Assembly: GCA_963769605.1 (NCBI GenBank)
Contig: CAVYML010000001.1
Location: 124,001 to 188,000, forward strand
DNA: 64,000 bases
Source: Fen-1254 sp963769605
GTDB taxonomy: Bacteria; Bacteroidota; Ignavibacteria; UBA10030
Direction: 5' to 3'
The position numbers and the translations under genes were made by a program. Below are positions 20,101 to 29,537 of the stretch, in pieces (the first letter of the stretch is position 1; every line of letters begins with the position of its first letter). Below the pieces are notes generated by a model, which did not search any database, was not told the origin of the DNA, and worked only from the letters and a program-made list of their open reading frames with translations.

Positions 20101-20619
20101 ACGACCGTCAGCAAAGACCCTAGTTTGAGATATGGTTTATCGCTTACCTATGATATTCCTTTTTTGTATTTCGCTCAGGAGGAGAGTAAGTATTCGAATG
20201 GGGGATTTATGGATGAGAAAGGGAAAAGCTTTAATATGTCCATTGACGGATATGTCGGAATGTTTGGAGGCAGGGAATGCGCAACTTCTCAAAAACCTTC
20301 CTCTAATATCGGTTTCCTATGTCCGATTGGATTAGATTTATCATGGAATAAATATAATAGTGGATTTATGATATCATTATTTGATTTTGCTTCTGTCCTT
20401 TCATATTCAGGATCTATGAATAACCTTAGAATATCAAATGGAACGTATGGCCAAATATTATCCCCGGGTGTATTTATCAAGCGAGCACTTTGTAATAATA
20501 CGTCGTGGACCATTATGGCGGGCATTGAAGATAATATCTCTGTATTAGGTAGCGATTCGTTTGTTAGATACGGCATTGCGCTGGCTTATAATATACCGTT
20601 GTTCTTCCTGGTAAAGTAA
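17197..20619 (+). CDS. Very large exported protein with duplicated C-terminal module, unknown
   Basis: The ATG at 17197 is chosen because it opens a signal peptide ('MKYILRIIITAFVFIVIPRD', cleavage near NSQT); an earlier in-frame ATG gives an implausible leader. The ~820-residue middle is helix-rich, with many Asp-Ser-Leu/Ile-Asp phrases and no known motif. Residues ~845-990 and ~1000-1140 are a tandem duplication: each begins 'GGFM', then 'DAYPGIFGG'/'DGYVGMFGG', 'CPIGLDFSW'/'CPIGLDLSW', 'ISIFDFG'/'ISLFDFA' and 'LVSPGVFLK'/'ILSPGVFIK'. These look like beta-rich, outer-membrane-type units. No type IX sorting domain is seen. Role unknown; the signal peptide places it in the envelope. Confidence 0.75.
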   Translation: MKYILRIIITAFVFIVIPRDVNSQTAFYNAEALAKWDTTKLEIYKDILNLTNGWMREKLPLHVDVINQDDIDKLLCFYRDPIGYVVDSDYTVPYDLFVRLDSLSKSNLPIKQSINILEKASKYARKLAATNKTTSNENASKIDSLIKIKSEIINQSTPLQLYNFLQDNLSKKDIARFKNLFKRAFIRFLVDTLSHSDSIITLAQSQSILSACTDSLDKIIIAQQEYQTGKNVFKLFTDSSTKANYSIPIETIICGSIDSIIKSGHVDGDTLKSLIKLQDMLKGSTGNLNAFQIMHLIDSAGLGKDTINTIYMNSLKIVLISFVNNALFKLDMSDSYKKKIMEGDLARSLTDSTNQNIKIIKCFRTDFVKDSTSILVDKMISNLNDARIKCQKKDSIYSDYYRRDTALIAYLNNPKFKQTVGVPFSEIMNFNSSDIPVPLGSEMPAVDKPVMVSSSSNELSESKAIDAVGSFIAEQFEQDIVASLLDEFERIAKGKKIDYLFPRTVSLLSTLGSEGSPLTDITSAIRRSMYDDLHTIYDSLANHKCDSTSLFFVNDTLRTVLKIVADINEKINAGYDPVQLFDYLYREYYNYGNLVLPGISQTGQIKKLVNLFQFIYVIQSAFRDTTKNGNFWVPPSQIAKLDQDLSQQSGKILAALLYIELKKNNDVWASLGSKWIKKTSDKNFIAKCYGSLMQLDKLQKAVKRLSSDKSSSTANLINNYYISYLDLIKNMAELYSYVTDEKVDTNFIGIFRNISYGYKSILAGDYSTILASTISIANEFLDIHVQQIRSLNTPQDSIHADSVLNLGRKDIQYFSRYLTLFIDLVNAKNQTDLKNAISRASNMSGGFMAKKTNGFKMSLDAYPGIFGGVECVPPQKMSGNFGLSCPIGLDFSWDKHNEGFIISIFDFGPVVSYRVTNGESKGFPSNVTFAQLVSPGVFLKYSPFKYNALTVLLGMQWTPALRSIVDSATTVSKDPSLRYGLSLTYDIPFLYFAQEESKYSNGGFMDEKGKSFNMSIDGYVGMFGGRECATSQKPSSNIGFLCPIGLDLSWNKYNSGFMISLFDFASVLSYSGSMNNLRISNGTYGQILSPGVFIKRALCNNTSWTIMAGIEDNISVLGSDSFVRYGIALAYNIPLFFLVK

Positions 20620-21600
20620 TGATCTTTCCCATGAAAAAGGTTACTGGGTAGGAGCATAAGATTATGAATCTGAAAAAATCCTTTGACTCGGAACTTTCAA
20701 TTGGTCCACAACAAAACCCGCTGAGGGATTCCAAGCATCGTTGTTTGAATAGGCTTACATGAAACGTTTGAAAGAGAAAGGTCTATGTGATTACGTATGT
20801 ACCGGATCGGCTACAAGGGTGAATAGTTGTAGCGACTCTTTTAAATATGGTTCAACCTAATTATAAAAAATATTGTAATGACAAGACGTAATTTAAAAGG
20901 CGTAATATTCTTTTGGACAGATTCCTCTCACAGAGGAAAATGTTGAGACTTTTAGAGTTATCAATTGAATCTGCACGAGGCTATGGAGTGATGTTAAATG
21001 GCGCAATGGATTTATACCGCCTTAAAGTGCCGGATGAACTCCGAATCGTCCCGCCAAAAGATTTGGAGGAAGAAAATAATATATGGGAAAAATAAATGAT
21101 TCCTATCTCAAGCGAGAAGCACCAGATCTTAAATTGATAACGAAATCATGAGGTGCTCTTTCAGTTGTATTTTCATCTGCCTTAAAAATATATACTGACT
21201 TAATTTCAATACCGCGCAAGGAAGAAAGGTATCAATTCTTGACGTGCAGATCGCATCATCTTAAAATACAATATCAGGCTTTTATGGAATTCCATGGATT
21301 TACTATATTTATATTGTCCAATTCCGCAATTTACATCAGTTGTGTTAATAACTGTTAGGATTAGATATTATTTCTTGTAATCAATCCCATAGTTCCTTAC
21401 ATTAAATTATTCCAGGCTACAATTAAGAACGTTTCCGATAAGGGAAGAAATGATACTTTTTATGTCAGTAGGAACCATGCCAGAGTTAGTCAATACAATT
21501 CAAGATTATTATTCAACGATTATATAAGTATCCATTTTTATTGTATTCCTATACTTTTTATTATGTCTCGGCGAGTGTTATTATTTTCTCGTGATGAAAA
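20620..21600. other. Gene-poor stretch with small remnants
   Basis: Only short frames occur: 'MNLKKSFDSELSIGPQQNPL...' from 20664, a 51-residue frame from ATG 20940 ('MLRLLELSIESARGYGVML...') and 'MILFMSVGTMPELVNTIQDY...' near 21450. None has a convincing ribosome site or family. They may be debris of deleted genes upstream of the SIR2 operon. Confidence 0.45.
20940..21095 (+). CDS. Small hypothetical protein or gene remnant
   Basis: Fifty-one residues starting 'MLRLLELSIESARGYG' and ending in a charged tail 'KDLEEENNIWEK'. Amino-acid use looks protein-like, but there is no clear ribosome site, no partner gene and no family I recognise. It may be the remains of a larger gene. Confidence 0.3.
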   Translation: MLRLLELSIESARGYGVMLNGAMDLYRLKVPDELRIVPPKDLEEENNIWEK

Positions 21601-22374
21601 ATGAAAAGAAATAGATATCTTAAAACCGCTTTAACTGCTGCAAAGAATGCCGAAAAAATTGTTTTGGCGTACTATGATAAAGAAATAAAAACGTTTCAGA
21701 AGGATGATTTATCACCTGTTACTGATGCAGATATTGATGCGGAAAAAGCAATTATTAAGATTATCAGTCGTGCATTTCCATCGCATGGTTTTTTGGGGGA
21801 AGAGGGCGGATCAGCGGGCGTTCTTTCAAAATATGAATGGATCATCGATCCGATCGATGGCACGAAAAACTATTCACACCATATTCCACTATATGCGATT
21901 CAAATAGCTCTATTACGCAAAGACGAATTGATCTTAGGTGTCTCAAATGCACCGGGATTAAATGAATTATATTATGCTTATAAAGGGATGGGAGCATATT
22001 GTGGAAACACTAGAATTCATGTATCAAAAACAAAAGAGATAAGAAATGCATATATAAGCTTTGGAAATATAAATCATTTTTCAAATAATCATTTGTTAGG
22101 CAATTTGGTCGCATTTGTGAAAAATGGAAAAAATGTTCGTGGCATAGGAGATGCGTGGAGTTATCATTTGTTGGCTTCCGGAAGAATAGATGCAATGATC
22201 GATGCTAAGACTAAAATCTGGGATATCGCAGCATTGAAGGTCATTGTAGAAGAAGCTGGCGGTATGGTAACGGACTTTTCAGGGTCACCAATTACAAAAA
22301 ACACAAAAGACATTATAGCAACCAATGGTGTGCTTCACGATAAAGTATTGAAATATTTTAAAGGAGGAGATTGA
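21601..22374 (+). CDS. Inositol-monophosphatase-family phosphatase
   Basis: The 257-residue protein has all signatures of the Mg2+/Li+-sensitive phosphatase family: 'LGEEGG' (~residue 63, metal-binding Glu), 'DPIDGTKNY' (~83-91) and C-terminal 'WDIAALKVIVEEAGG' (~205-220). Members hydrolyse inositol phosphate, histidinol phosphate or 3'-phosphoadenosine phosphates; the exact substrate cannot be read from the sequence. It is the first gene of a tight operon: the next gene starts 5 bp after its stop and its ribosome site (AAGGAGG) lies within its last codons. Linkage to a SIR2 protein suggests a nucleotide- or sugar-phosphate substrate, which is inference. Confidence 0.85.
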   Translation: MKRNRYLKTALTAAKNAEKIVLAYYDKEIKTFQKDDLSPVTDADIDAEKAIIKIISRAFPSHGFLGEEGGSAGVLSKYEWIIDPIDGTKNYSHHIPLYAIQIALLRKDELILGVSNAPGLNELYYAYKGMGAYCGNTRIHVSKTKEIRNAYISFGNINHFSNNHLLGNLVAFVKNGKNVRGIGDAWSYHLLASGRIDAMIDAKTKIWDIAALKVIVEEAGGMVTDFSGSPITKNTKDIIATNGVLHDKVLKYFKGGD

Positions 22375-22379
22375 AGCAT

Positions 22380-24782
22380 ATGTTCGTAGAACAACGTGAT
22401 ATTGAAAATCTTCAAAAAGCAGCTAACAAAGTACTCTTCATTGGCTCGGGATTATCAACACCTCCTTTCCCTACGTGGAATGATTTCGCAAATATAGTCC
22501 GAAAACGAGCACAAGCACCTGAAACAACGGAAAGCGATAGCATTCAATTACTGGGGGAATATAAGAAAAAACTTGGAATTGACTGGCTAAAGCTCATAGA
22601 TGAAGTATTTGGTGATCATAATATTAATGTAAAGAAAATAAGTTAAAATTATAAACTAATTAGCAGCCTTGGTATAAAGCAAATTATTACCACAAATTAT
22701 GATTCAATTCCATCTATTCTTTGGCCTGACATCCATTCATTCAATAATAGCGAAGATGAGATTATCACTCTCCGAAGGAGGCTCCAATCGGATTTTAAAT
22801 ATCCATTTATTTTAAAGTTGCATGGTTGCCACACTAGGCCTGAATCGATGGTTATAACCAAGTCAGACTATACTAAAATTATTTATGAAGCCCATACATT
22901 GGAATCTTTATTAGAGCAAATTTTTACAAACTATACAATTCTTTTTGTCGGGTTCGGTCTAAAAGATATTCATTTAGATATGAATTTGACACATCTAAAA
23001 TCGACTTGGAAGGGTAATATAGTAGGCTCCTATGCGATTATGCCGAATATAGAGCAATTGCAATATGACCATTATTTATCCGAGTATAATGTTCATCTCT
23101 TGGGTTATGAGCATATCAATAATGACAATCACAATAATTTACATATAATGCTGACAAAAATATTTCCCAACGTATCTGATGTCCTTGTGAAGGAAGAGGT
23201 AGTGAACGCAAAAGAGGATCTAAGCAGTCTGCCATTGTTCCCGAAAGCGTTTCCTTTAGAAGGTAAAACTCGAATTATTTATACTTGTAGGAGTAACATC
23301 GAACATGATAAATTTATTTGTCCCTCGATCAATTTACCAGATAATATTTCAAAATCATTGACTCTGCCGACGCATATTCCTATTGATGAAGTTGAAACTT
23401 ATGGATTACTGTTTGAATGGTATGGACCTGTTGTCTTGGGAAAAACAGAAAATCAAGTGCATTCATGTACATATTGTGCTAATAGTGTACAGTTGAACCT
23501 CATTAATGAAACAACAGATTCAAATAAATTAGATGAAATATTGCTGGATAACATTATAATCATTGGTGAAAATCGTTGTTCAAATTATATCTCGTGGTAT
23601 TCTTGTTACGATCTCCCATGGAGGCATCTTGTAGAAAAGACAAATATTGTGAATAATTTGTTCCCTGACGATAAAAACAGTAAGAATGCACATTTCTCTC
23701 TTAAAGCTGTGTTTAAGTCCTTCTTTGGAAATAGTGTAAACAAGAATGTTCTTATATCCTCAGGAGATAAATCAAAAGCTGTTATTACATATATGAAAAA
23801 TCCATACGCTTCAGATAAATGGATCATTTCGTTGGTGGGGTTTTCGCGTTCCGGACAGTATTTGCTACTAGAGTGGCTACGGAATGTTCATTCACAAGAT
23901 GTTCTGCAAAAGATCATTCAAATGCGAGAAAATAAAAAGTATGATGATTTTATCCAAATATTCATTTATGGGACGCCTCTTGAAGATGATTCAAGAGGGA
24001 ATATCTGTCGTTGTTGGGCAATGGAAACAATATCAGATAATACCGATCAGTTCGGACCGGTACCATTTTTTATCAATAGGACTATTAAACACATTACGAA
24101 AACGAAATATGGAGAATCGATTTCCGATCTATCTCTAGTCGGTAAAATATCACTTGATGATGGATGGATTAAAGATTTAATAAAAACTCTTCCTGACTCA
24201 CTAAAGGAATTAATGGAGGAAGAGAAGAAAAATGGAAACATTGGCTTTCATGTTACATTATTCGAGTTTTTGCACTCGAACGGTGTATCTCATCACGGAA
24301 TATTAGATACTATTAACGAACGTAATAAAGGAAGCGATATTATATTTCATCTGAAAAAATACTTCGAAAGTATTCCTCCATTGCAATTAAATATTCGACA
24401 AACAAGTATTACAGAAGGATCATTACAACTCTTAGTAGATGTGAAATTTAAACAGGGAGAAGAAATTAAAATATACGATTCAGAGAATCTAAATGCTTTG
24501 GACTATATATATAAATGTTGTTTTGATGTGACGGATATTATAAAAAAAACTTTTAAAATGAAAACGGGGAATAAACCAATAGGTGCTGGCATGGTAACTC
24601 CTCTACATATCACTATTATGCGTTTCAATCCGGCCGTATCTAATGCTCAGTGTGAGGCAGCAAAGGAATGGGCCGAGAAATATAAGTCTCAAATATGGGG
24701 ATCTTCATCTGATGTATCGATAATATTAACAAAAGCAAAAAAAGCACCATATTCTGAAATTGAATCAATTCGAATTAAATGA
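22380..24782 (+). pseudogene. SIR2-like protein with C-terminal 2H-phosphoesterase-like domain, one internal stop
   Basis: The ATG at 22380 follows AAGGAGG. The frame meets TAA at 22644-22646 and then continues in the same frame to 24782, about 800 residues in all. SIR2 hallmarks sit on both sides of the stop: 'FIGSGLS' (~20), then 'IITTNYDS' (~100), 'ILKLHGC' (~145) and 'FVGFGLKD' (~190). A middle region (~290-520) of unknown fold contains 'NIIIIGENRCSNYIS' and 'NPY...KWIISLVGFSRSGQYLLL'. At the C-terminus 'HVTL' (His ~624) and 'HITI' (His ~743) form the paired H-x-T-x motif of 2H phosphoesterases. SIR2 effectors cleave NAD; 2H enzymes open cyclic or 2',5'-linked phosphates. The stop may be a real inactivation or an error. 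Its 3' end overlaps the next gene by 4 bp. Confidence 0.78.
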
Positions 24783-25930
24783 AAAATATTAGTTCGGATT
24801 TAACTTGGCCGGTATGGCCAATCTATGGTTCTAAAGAGCTTGATGCCATTAACCGTAGTTTAAGAAGTGGAGATTGGTCACGGGGAAAAGCAATTGGAAC
24901 ATTTGAAAAAAAATATAGCAAATATTGCGGATCTAAACACTGTTTGTTGGTTAATAGTGGGACGGAAGCATTACGGTTAGTTCTCAAAGCTTTGCGCATT
25001 GGAAAGGGTGATGAAGTTATTGTTCCTGGTCTTACGTGGCCTTCAACAGCCATGGCTGTTCTTGAAGTTGGCGCAAAAGCAGTAATCGTCGATGTTGAAT
25101 TGGATTCATATGGCATCTCAACGGAACAGATACTACGGAATATTACAAAAAGGACAAAAGCTGTTATCCCGGTTCATCTTTTTAATTCAAGTGCAGATAT
25201 CGAAACGATAGCAGATATATGTAATCATCACAATATTTATCTAATCGAAGATGCAGCTCAGTCTCATGGCCATCGTTGGGAAAATCGACAATTAGGGACT
25301 TTTGGTATAGCAGGGATATTTAGCTTTCAGCAGAAGAAAATGCTTACGTGCGGGGAAGGAGGATGTATCATCACTAACGACACTTCGCTATATGAACAAC
25401 TTTATGCTCTTCGTGATCATGGTGCACGAATATCTGAGAGAGGCGTAGACAGGTACGGAAGTCATTGCAGAATGGCGACTCTCAATGCAGCCCTGCTATT
25501 GGCACAATTGGATCGATTGCCAGGAATAATAGCGAAAGAACAGACATCGGGAATTCTGTTAAGCAAAGAACTGGATGCCCACGATGGCTTACAGTGCCTT
25601 AAAAGAAGAGAGAAGGTAAATCAGCAAACATTTTATAATTTTTGTTTTAGATTAACTAATAAGCGTCTAATCAATAAAGCCGCATATATCAGGGGAGCTA
25701 TGACAGATGTATTAAAGATGAAAGTAGATACGACCTACCCGCCATTGAATAATGGACTCTTCTTTAGACCTCAGATTGAAAAAGAATATCAGAATCTTTT
25801 GAACTTCCGAAGATTAAATAATTGTGAAATTGCATATAAAACATCAATTCGATTTCCACATTATTATCTACTTGCCTCGGAAAGTATGATTAAAATGACC
25901 GCCGATATAATAATAAAATTATGCAAATAA
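24779..25930 (+). CDS. DegT/DnrJ/EryC1/StrS-family PLP aminotransferase
   Basis: The 383-residue enzyme shows the family order: 'FEKKYSKYCGSKHCLLVNSGTEALRL' type start (~40-65), 'GDEVIVPGLTWPST' (~78), 'LIEDAAQSHG' (~157) and the PLP-lysine block 'SFQQKKMLTCGEGG' (~185-198). Such enzymes transaminate keto-sugars bound to nucleotides, for O-antigen, aminoglycoside or modified-sugar synthesis. It begins with ATGA overlapping the stop of the SIR2 gene, which implies translational coupling. There is no surrounding sugar-biosynthesis cluster, so a role with the SIR2 and phosphatase genes is the likelier context, though unproven. Confidence 0.88.
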   Translation: MKNISSDLTWPVWPIYGSKELDAINRSLRSGDWSRGKAIGTFEKKYSKYCGSKHCLLVNSGTEALRLVLKALRIGKGDEVIVPGLTWPSTAMAVLEVGAKAVIVDVELDSYGISTEQILRNITKRTKAVIPVHLFNSSADIETIADICNHHNIYLIEDAAQSHGHRWENRQLGTFGIAGIFSFQQKKMLTCGEGGCIITNDTSLYEQLYALRDHGARISERGVDRYGSHCRMATLNAALLLAQLDRLPGIIAKEQTSGILLSKELDAHDGLQCLKRREKVNQQTFYNFCFRLTNKRLINKAAYIRGAMTDVLKMKVDTTYPPLNNGLFFRPQIEKEYQNLLNFRRLNNCEIAYKTSIRFPHYYLLASESMIKMTADIIIKLCK

Positions 25931-26307
25931 TATTCTCGAGACCATGCCATAGCGAAATATGGTTCTGAACGGAAGAAAGTAGCTGTCTATTTTAATTGGT
26001 AAGGAAAGAGTGCAAACAGCTGTCATTTCTTCTTTATTTTTCAGATTGCACCCTTTTCGTTAAAATTTCTTACATTATCCCTTGTGTCTCCGTTCCACCG
26101 GCTTTAAACTAATGCCATTTTAAAGGAATGATGTTATATTCCATAAGGCATAGTGCCGCGAAAGTATTGCATTTTTTCCAACGGAATATAACGTTATCGG
26201 ATTGAAGCGGCATTAGTATTATCCGATTAATGCGTTCAACAAATTCTTGTAGATGTCCCTGACTCCATTCTATAAATGAGGGGAAAAGGGACAGATCGTG
26301 CTTGAAA
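25931..26307. other. Intergenic region upstream of the R-M-like operon
   Basis: I see no gene here. The restriction-modification-like operon needs a promoter in this stretch, but I cannot place one with confidence. Confidence 0.4.
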
Positions 26308-26484
26308 ATGAAAGAAGAAGAATGCTTTCTACGCAGCGGATGGCATCGAATAGAGGATGATTTAAAAGCACCACCATTGTTACACTCTACCGATTCCATC
26401 GAAACACCACCAATCAATGGGGCGACATTGGATTTCCTTGCTCAGTTAAAACATTCTGTTCGAAGTGCGGGATACTCAAAATGA
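26308..26484 (+). CDS. Small protein upstream of the helicase, unknown
   Basis: The ATG at 26308 opens a 58-residue frame whose TGA overlaps the ATG of the helicase gene (ATGA at 26481-26484), a coupling typical of real operon genes. The protein begins 'MKEEECFLRSGWHRIEDD' and has no recognised domain. It may regulate the cassette or be the end of a lost gene. Confidence 0.5.
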   Translation: MKEEECFLRSGWHRIEDDLKAPPLLHSTDSIETPPINGATLDFLAQLKHSVRSAGYSK

Positions 26485-29400
26485 CTTCAAAGCTTCCAAC
26501 TATCCTTGATAATCGAGAATCTCAAACTGTCCTTGAAGCATTGAAACGACTTTTGCCCGAGGCAAAGACTTTAGACATTGCGACAGGGTTCTTCGAAATC
26601 GGTTCCTTCCTATCCCTTGATACCTTCTGGAATAATCTTGAAAAGGTCCGCGTTATTTTGGGGGACGAAATGACCCGCAGGACAAAAAGAGAACTTGTCG
26701 ATGTTATTCGCCGCTTGAGTGAAGAAAGTATCGAACGCGAGAAAGAACGGGACGATTCGCTCCATGGACTCGCAGCGGTAAAAGATGCATTTCTCCAAGG
26801 GCATATCGAAGCCAAGGTCTACACGAAAGCAAAATTCCATGCCAAAGCATATCTAATGGGCATGAAGCAACCACACCTCTCAAATTACGGCATAGTCGGA
26901 TCCAGCAATTTTACAGAACCCGGCCTCTGCCGGAATATCGAACTCAATCTATTGAGTACCGAACAACACCAACTTCAAGCGCTTCAGCATTGGTATGAAC
27001 AGCGTTGGCAGGAATCTGAAATACTCAAAGAAGAGATCCTGCAGGCTATCGAACCCCATCTAAAGCTTTATACACCATTTGAAGTCTATACCAAAGCCCT
27101 ATATGAGTTCTTTTTCGGTAAAGAAATGCCTACCACTTCTTGGGAAGAGAACGAATCGAAGATATATCCGCTGCTGGACGATCTCAACAAGATCGGCTAT
27201 AAACAGGCTTTAAAAATTGCCGAAGAGTGGGGTGGCGCGTTGATCTGCGACGGCGTCGGTTTTGGAAAAACGTATATCGGTCTAATGCTCATCGAGCGTT
27301 TTCTCCATGAGAGAAAACGTGTCGTCTTGATAGTGCCGAAATCGACAAGAGAAAGCGTTTGGGAAAAACGACTTACTGAGTATCTGAACTATAATGTTGA
27401 CGAAGCGTATGGTGCACAGATCGAAATTCTGAATCATACGGATCTGCACCGTGAGAAGCTCGAGAAGCGAATTGAACGTATTCGTGAACGAGCCGACATA
27501 ATCCTTGTTGATGAAGGACATCATTTCCGGACTACAAATGCTCAACGTAGCCAAAAATTGTATGAACTGGTCGAATGGAATAATCGGAAAAAACCGATTT
27601 TCTTTCTAACGGCCACGCCGATCAATAATTCGCTCTTCGATCTTCTCCATCTTATCGAGTATTTCTCACGTGGTAAAGCGGATTATTTCCAGAAACTCGG
27701 CATCCCCAACCTTCGCAGCAATTTCGTCAAGAAAGAAAAAGCGGTCGAAGCAAAGATGAATGTGCATTCCAATGGTGATGATGACGAAGAGTCCATGTTC
27801 CCGGACTTTGACATCCAGGAAGCAGAGAAGATACTACGCGATGATAAGATCTTTCAGGCTTTGGTTATTCAAAGAAGCCGTGACTATGCCCGGAAATATT
27901 TTGAACGTTCCGGCGGAGGGAAGTTCTTTTTCCCAACTCGCGAAGATCCCCGGGTCGCAGAGTACACTCTGGCAAAAATATACGGCGAGCTTTTCACCCG
28001 CGTGAAGAATTCTTTCAGTAAAGACAATCCTTTCCTCGAACTTGCCATCTACAATACGGAAAGTAGGAAGAAGGAAGAGTCCACAATTGATAAGAAGATA
28101 AAAAACCGTGAAAAACAGATAATTATGCTTATCCGCGCCACAATGCTGAAGCGCATGGAATCTTCTTATAAGGCCTTTGAATCGTCCTGTGAAGACTTGC
28201 TGCGTTCCAATGCACGATTTTTGCGGCACTATGCACCGGATGAATGGGAAGCATGGAAACAAAGCAACGAGAAGTTCTGGGGTACCATCGAACAACATTG
28301 GCAAGAACGCTTTCAAGATGTGGAGGATATCGAGGATGTGGAAGAAGATGACATCCTTCCGGCCCCGAAAGAAGAGCTTGATCCTCAGTTGTTTAAATTG
28401 GACGAGATCGTTGCCGATGTAACAAAAGATATGAATGAATTGGCTTCATTCCTTTCTTTCATTCATGAACACCTCGATGAATCGAAAGATGATAAATTAC
28501 ATTCATTGGTAAGGCTCCTCGAAGTGCAGCCGCTTAAAACCGGGAAAGTCCTTATCTTTACACAATACAGGGACACCGCACGCTATCTGTTCAGAGAACT
28601 AAAAAAACGCATCCCGGGCCGGTCGATTGAAGAAATTGACAGCACGTCAAAGAAGGACCGGGAAGAGATCATCAAGCGATTCGCACCATATTATAATTGC
28701 CGGCCAGAGGAACGAGAAAAGTATCTTAAAAAACCGATCGAGATCCTCATTTCAACGGATGTTCTCTCAGAAGGCCTGAATTTGCAGGATGCAAACCTCC
28801 TCATCAACTACGATCTGCATTGGAATCCCGTCCGGCTTATACAACGGATTGGACGTATTGATCGCCGCTTGGATGCCGGGATTGAAAAAGCCATCGGACG
28901 GGATAAATGTATTGTAAAATTCTGGAATTTCCTGCCTCCGGACGAACTTGATGAGTTATTGAAGCTTTATCAAAACGTATCAAGGAAGGTGCTCCGTATT
29001 TCCAAAACGCTCGGTATAGAAGGCGGCAAATTACTCCGTCCGGAAGAGGAATTGGAACCGCTGCGTGTGTTCAATGCACAGTATGAAGGTATTCGCACCG
29101 TAGAAGAAAACATGCATCTTTCGTTGACGGAAATCTTGAAGGCAAATCCCGATTTATCGGAATCGCTTCCAAAGTTACCCAAACGGTTATTTTCGGGGAA
29201 GGAGAATCAGAATCGACAGGCACGCGGAGTCTTTGCCGCTTATCGTTACCCAGCGAGAACGTTAAAAGATGATTTGGGAAACGAAAAAACCATCCCCGGC
29301 GTTTGCCGGTGGTATTTCCATGAATTCGGTTCAGAAAATGTTGTGGAAGATTTACAGGCAATCAATTCTATCGTTGAATCTTCTCCGGAAACGCCTCGGG

Positions 29401-29537
29401 TTGTTTTGAACACGATGGAAGAGCTGCGAAAAAGTCTTGCTATTATCGACCAGCAATGCGTGCGGAAGGAATTAAAGAACATGAACGCCCTTATCGGTGA
29501 AAAAGCGACCTTGGTTTGCTGGATGGAGGTTCACTGA
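26481..29537 (+). CDS. PLD-domain plus SNF2-type helicase of a restriction-like system
   Basis: Residues 1-200 are a PLD-like nuclease domain with one H-x-K motif ('KFHAKAYLM', His ~119) and 'GSSNFTEPGL' (~138). From ~235 a superfamily 2 helicase follows: Walker A 'GVGFGKTYIGL' (~257), Walker B 'LVDEGHHFR' (~343), motif III 'FLTATPINNS' (~375) and the C-terminal lobe 'ISTDVLSEGLNLQDANLLINYD' type block with 'RLIQRIGRIDR' (~755-795). An acidic insertion lies near 615-630. PLD-SNF2 fusions of this type translocate on DNA and cut it in restriction or phage-defence loci. Its stop overlaps the next start (TGATG). With the following YhcG-type nuclease and methyltransferase it makes a coherent operon. 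Confidence 0.88.
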   Translation: MTSKLPTILDNRESQTVLEALKRLLPEAKTLDIATGFFEIGSFLSLDTFWNNLEKVRVILGDEMTRRTKRELVDVIRRLSEESIEREKERDDSLHGLAAVKDAFLQGHIEAKVYTKAKFHAKAYLMGMKQPHLSNYGIVGSSNFTEPGLCRNIELNLLSTEQHQLQALQHWYEQRWQESEILKEEILQAIEPHLKLYTPFEVYTKALYEFFFGKEMPTTSWEENESKIYPLLDDLNKIGYKQALKIAEEWGGALICDGVGFGKTYIGLMLIERFLHERKRVVLIVPKSTRESVWEKRLTEYLNYNVDEAYGAQIEILNHTDLHREKLEKRIERIRERADIILVDEGHHFRTTNAQRSQKLYELVEWNNRKKPIFFLTATPINNSLFDLLHLIEYFSRGKADYFQKLGIPNLRSNFVKKEKAVEAKMNVHSNGDDDEESMFPDFDIQEAEKILRDDKIFQALVIQRSRDYARKYFERSGGGKFFFPTREDPRVAEYTLAKIYGELFTRVKNSFSKDNPFLELAIYNTESRKKEESTIDKKIKNREKQIIMLIRATMLKRMESSYKAFESSCEDLLRSNARFLRHYAPDEWEAWKQSNEKFWGTIEQHWQERFQDVEDIEDVEEDDILPAPKEELDPQLFKLDEIVADVTKDMNELASFLSFIHEHLDESKDDKLHSLVRLLEVQPLKTGKVLIFTQYRDTARYLFRELKKRIPGRSIEEIDSTSKKDREEIIKRFAPYYNCRPEEREKYLKKPIEILISTDVLSEGLNLQDANLLINYDLHWNPVRLIQRIGRIDRRLDAGIEKAIGRDKCIVKFWNFLPPDELDELLKLYQNVSRKVLRISKTLGIEGGKLLRPEEELEPLRVFNAQYEGIRTVEENMHLSLTEILKANPDLSESLPKLPKRLFSGKENQNRQARGVFAAYRYPARTLKDDLGNEKTIPGVCRWYFHEFGSENVVEDLQAINSIVESSPETPRVVLNTMEELRKSLAIIDQQCVRKELKNMNALIGEKATLVCWMEVH

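Noticed and set aside
21440..21530. 'MSVGTMPELVNTIQDY' as a CARF-type CRISPR ancillary remnant
   Set aside because: The resemblance to VGTSPxP-type motifs is one short phrase in a 25-codon frame, too little to support a call.
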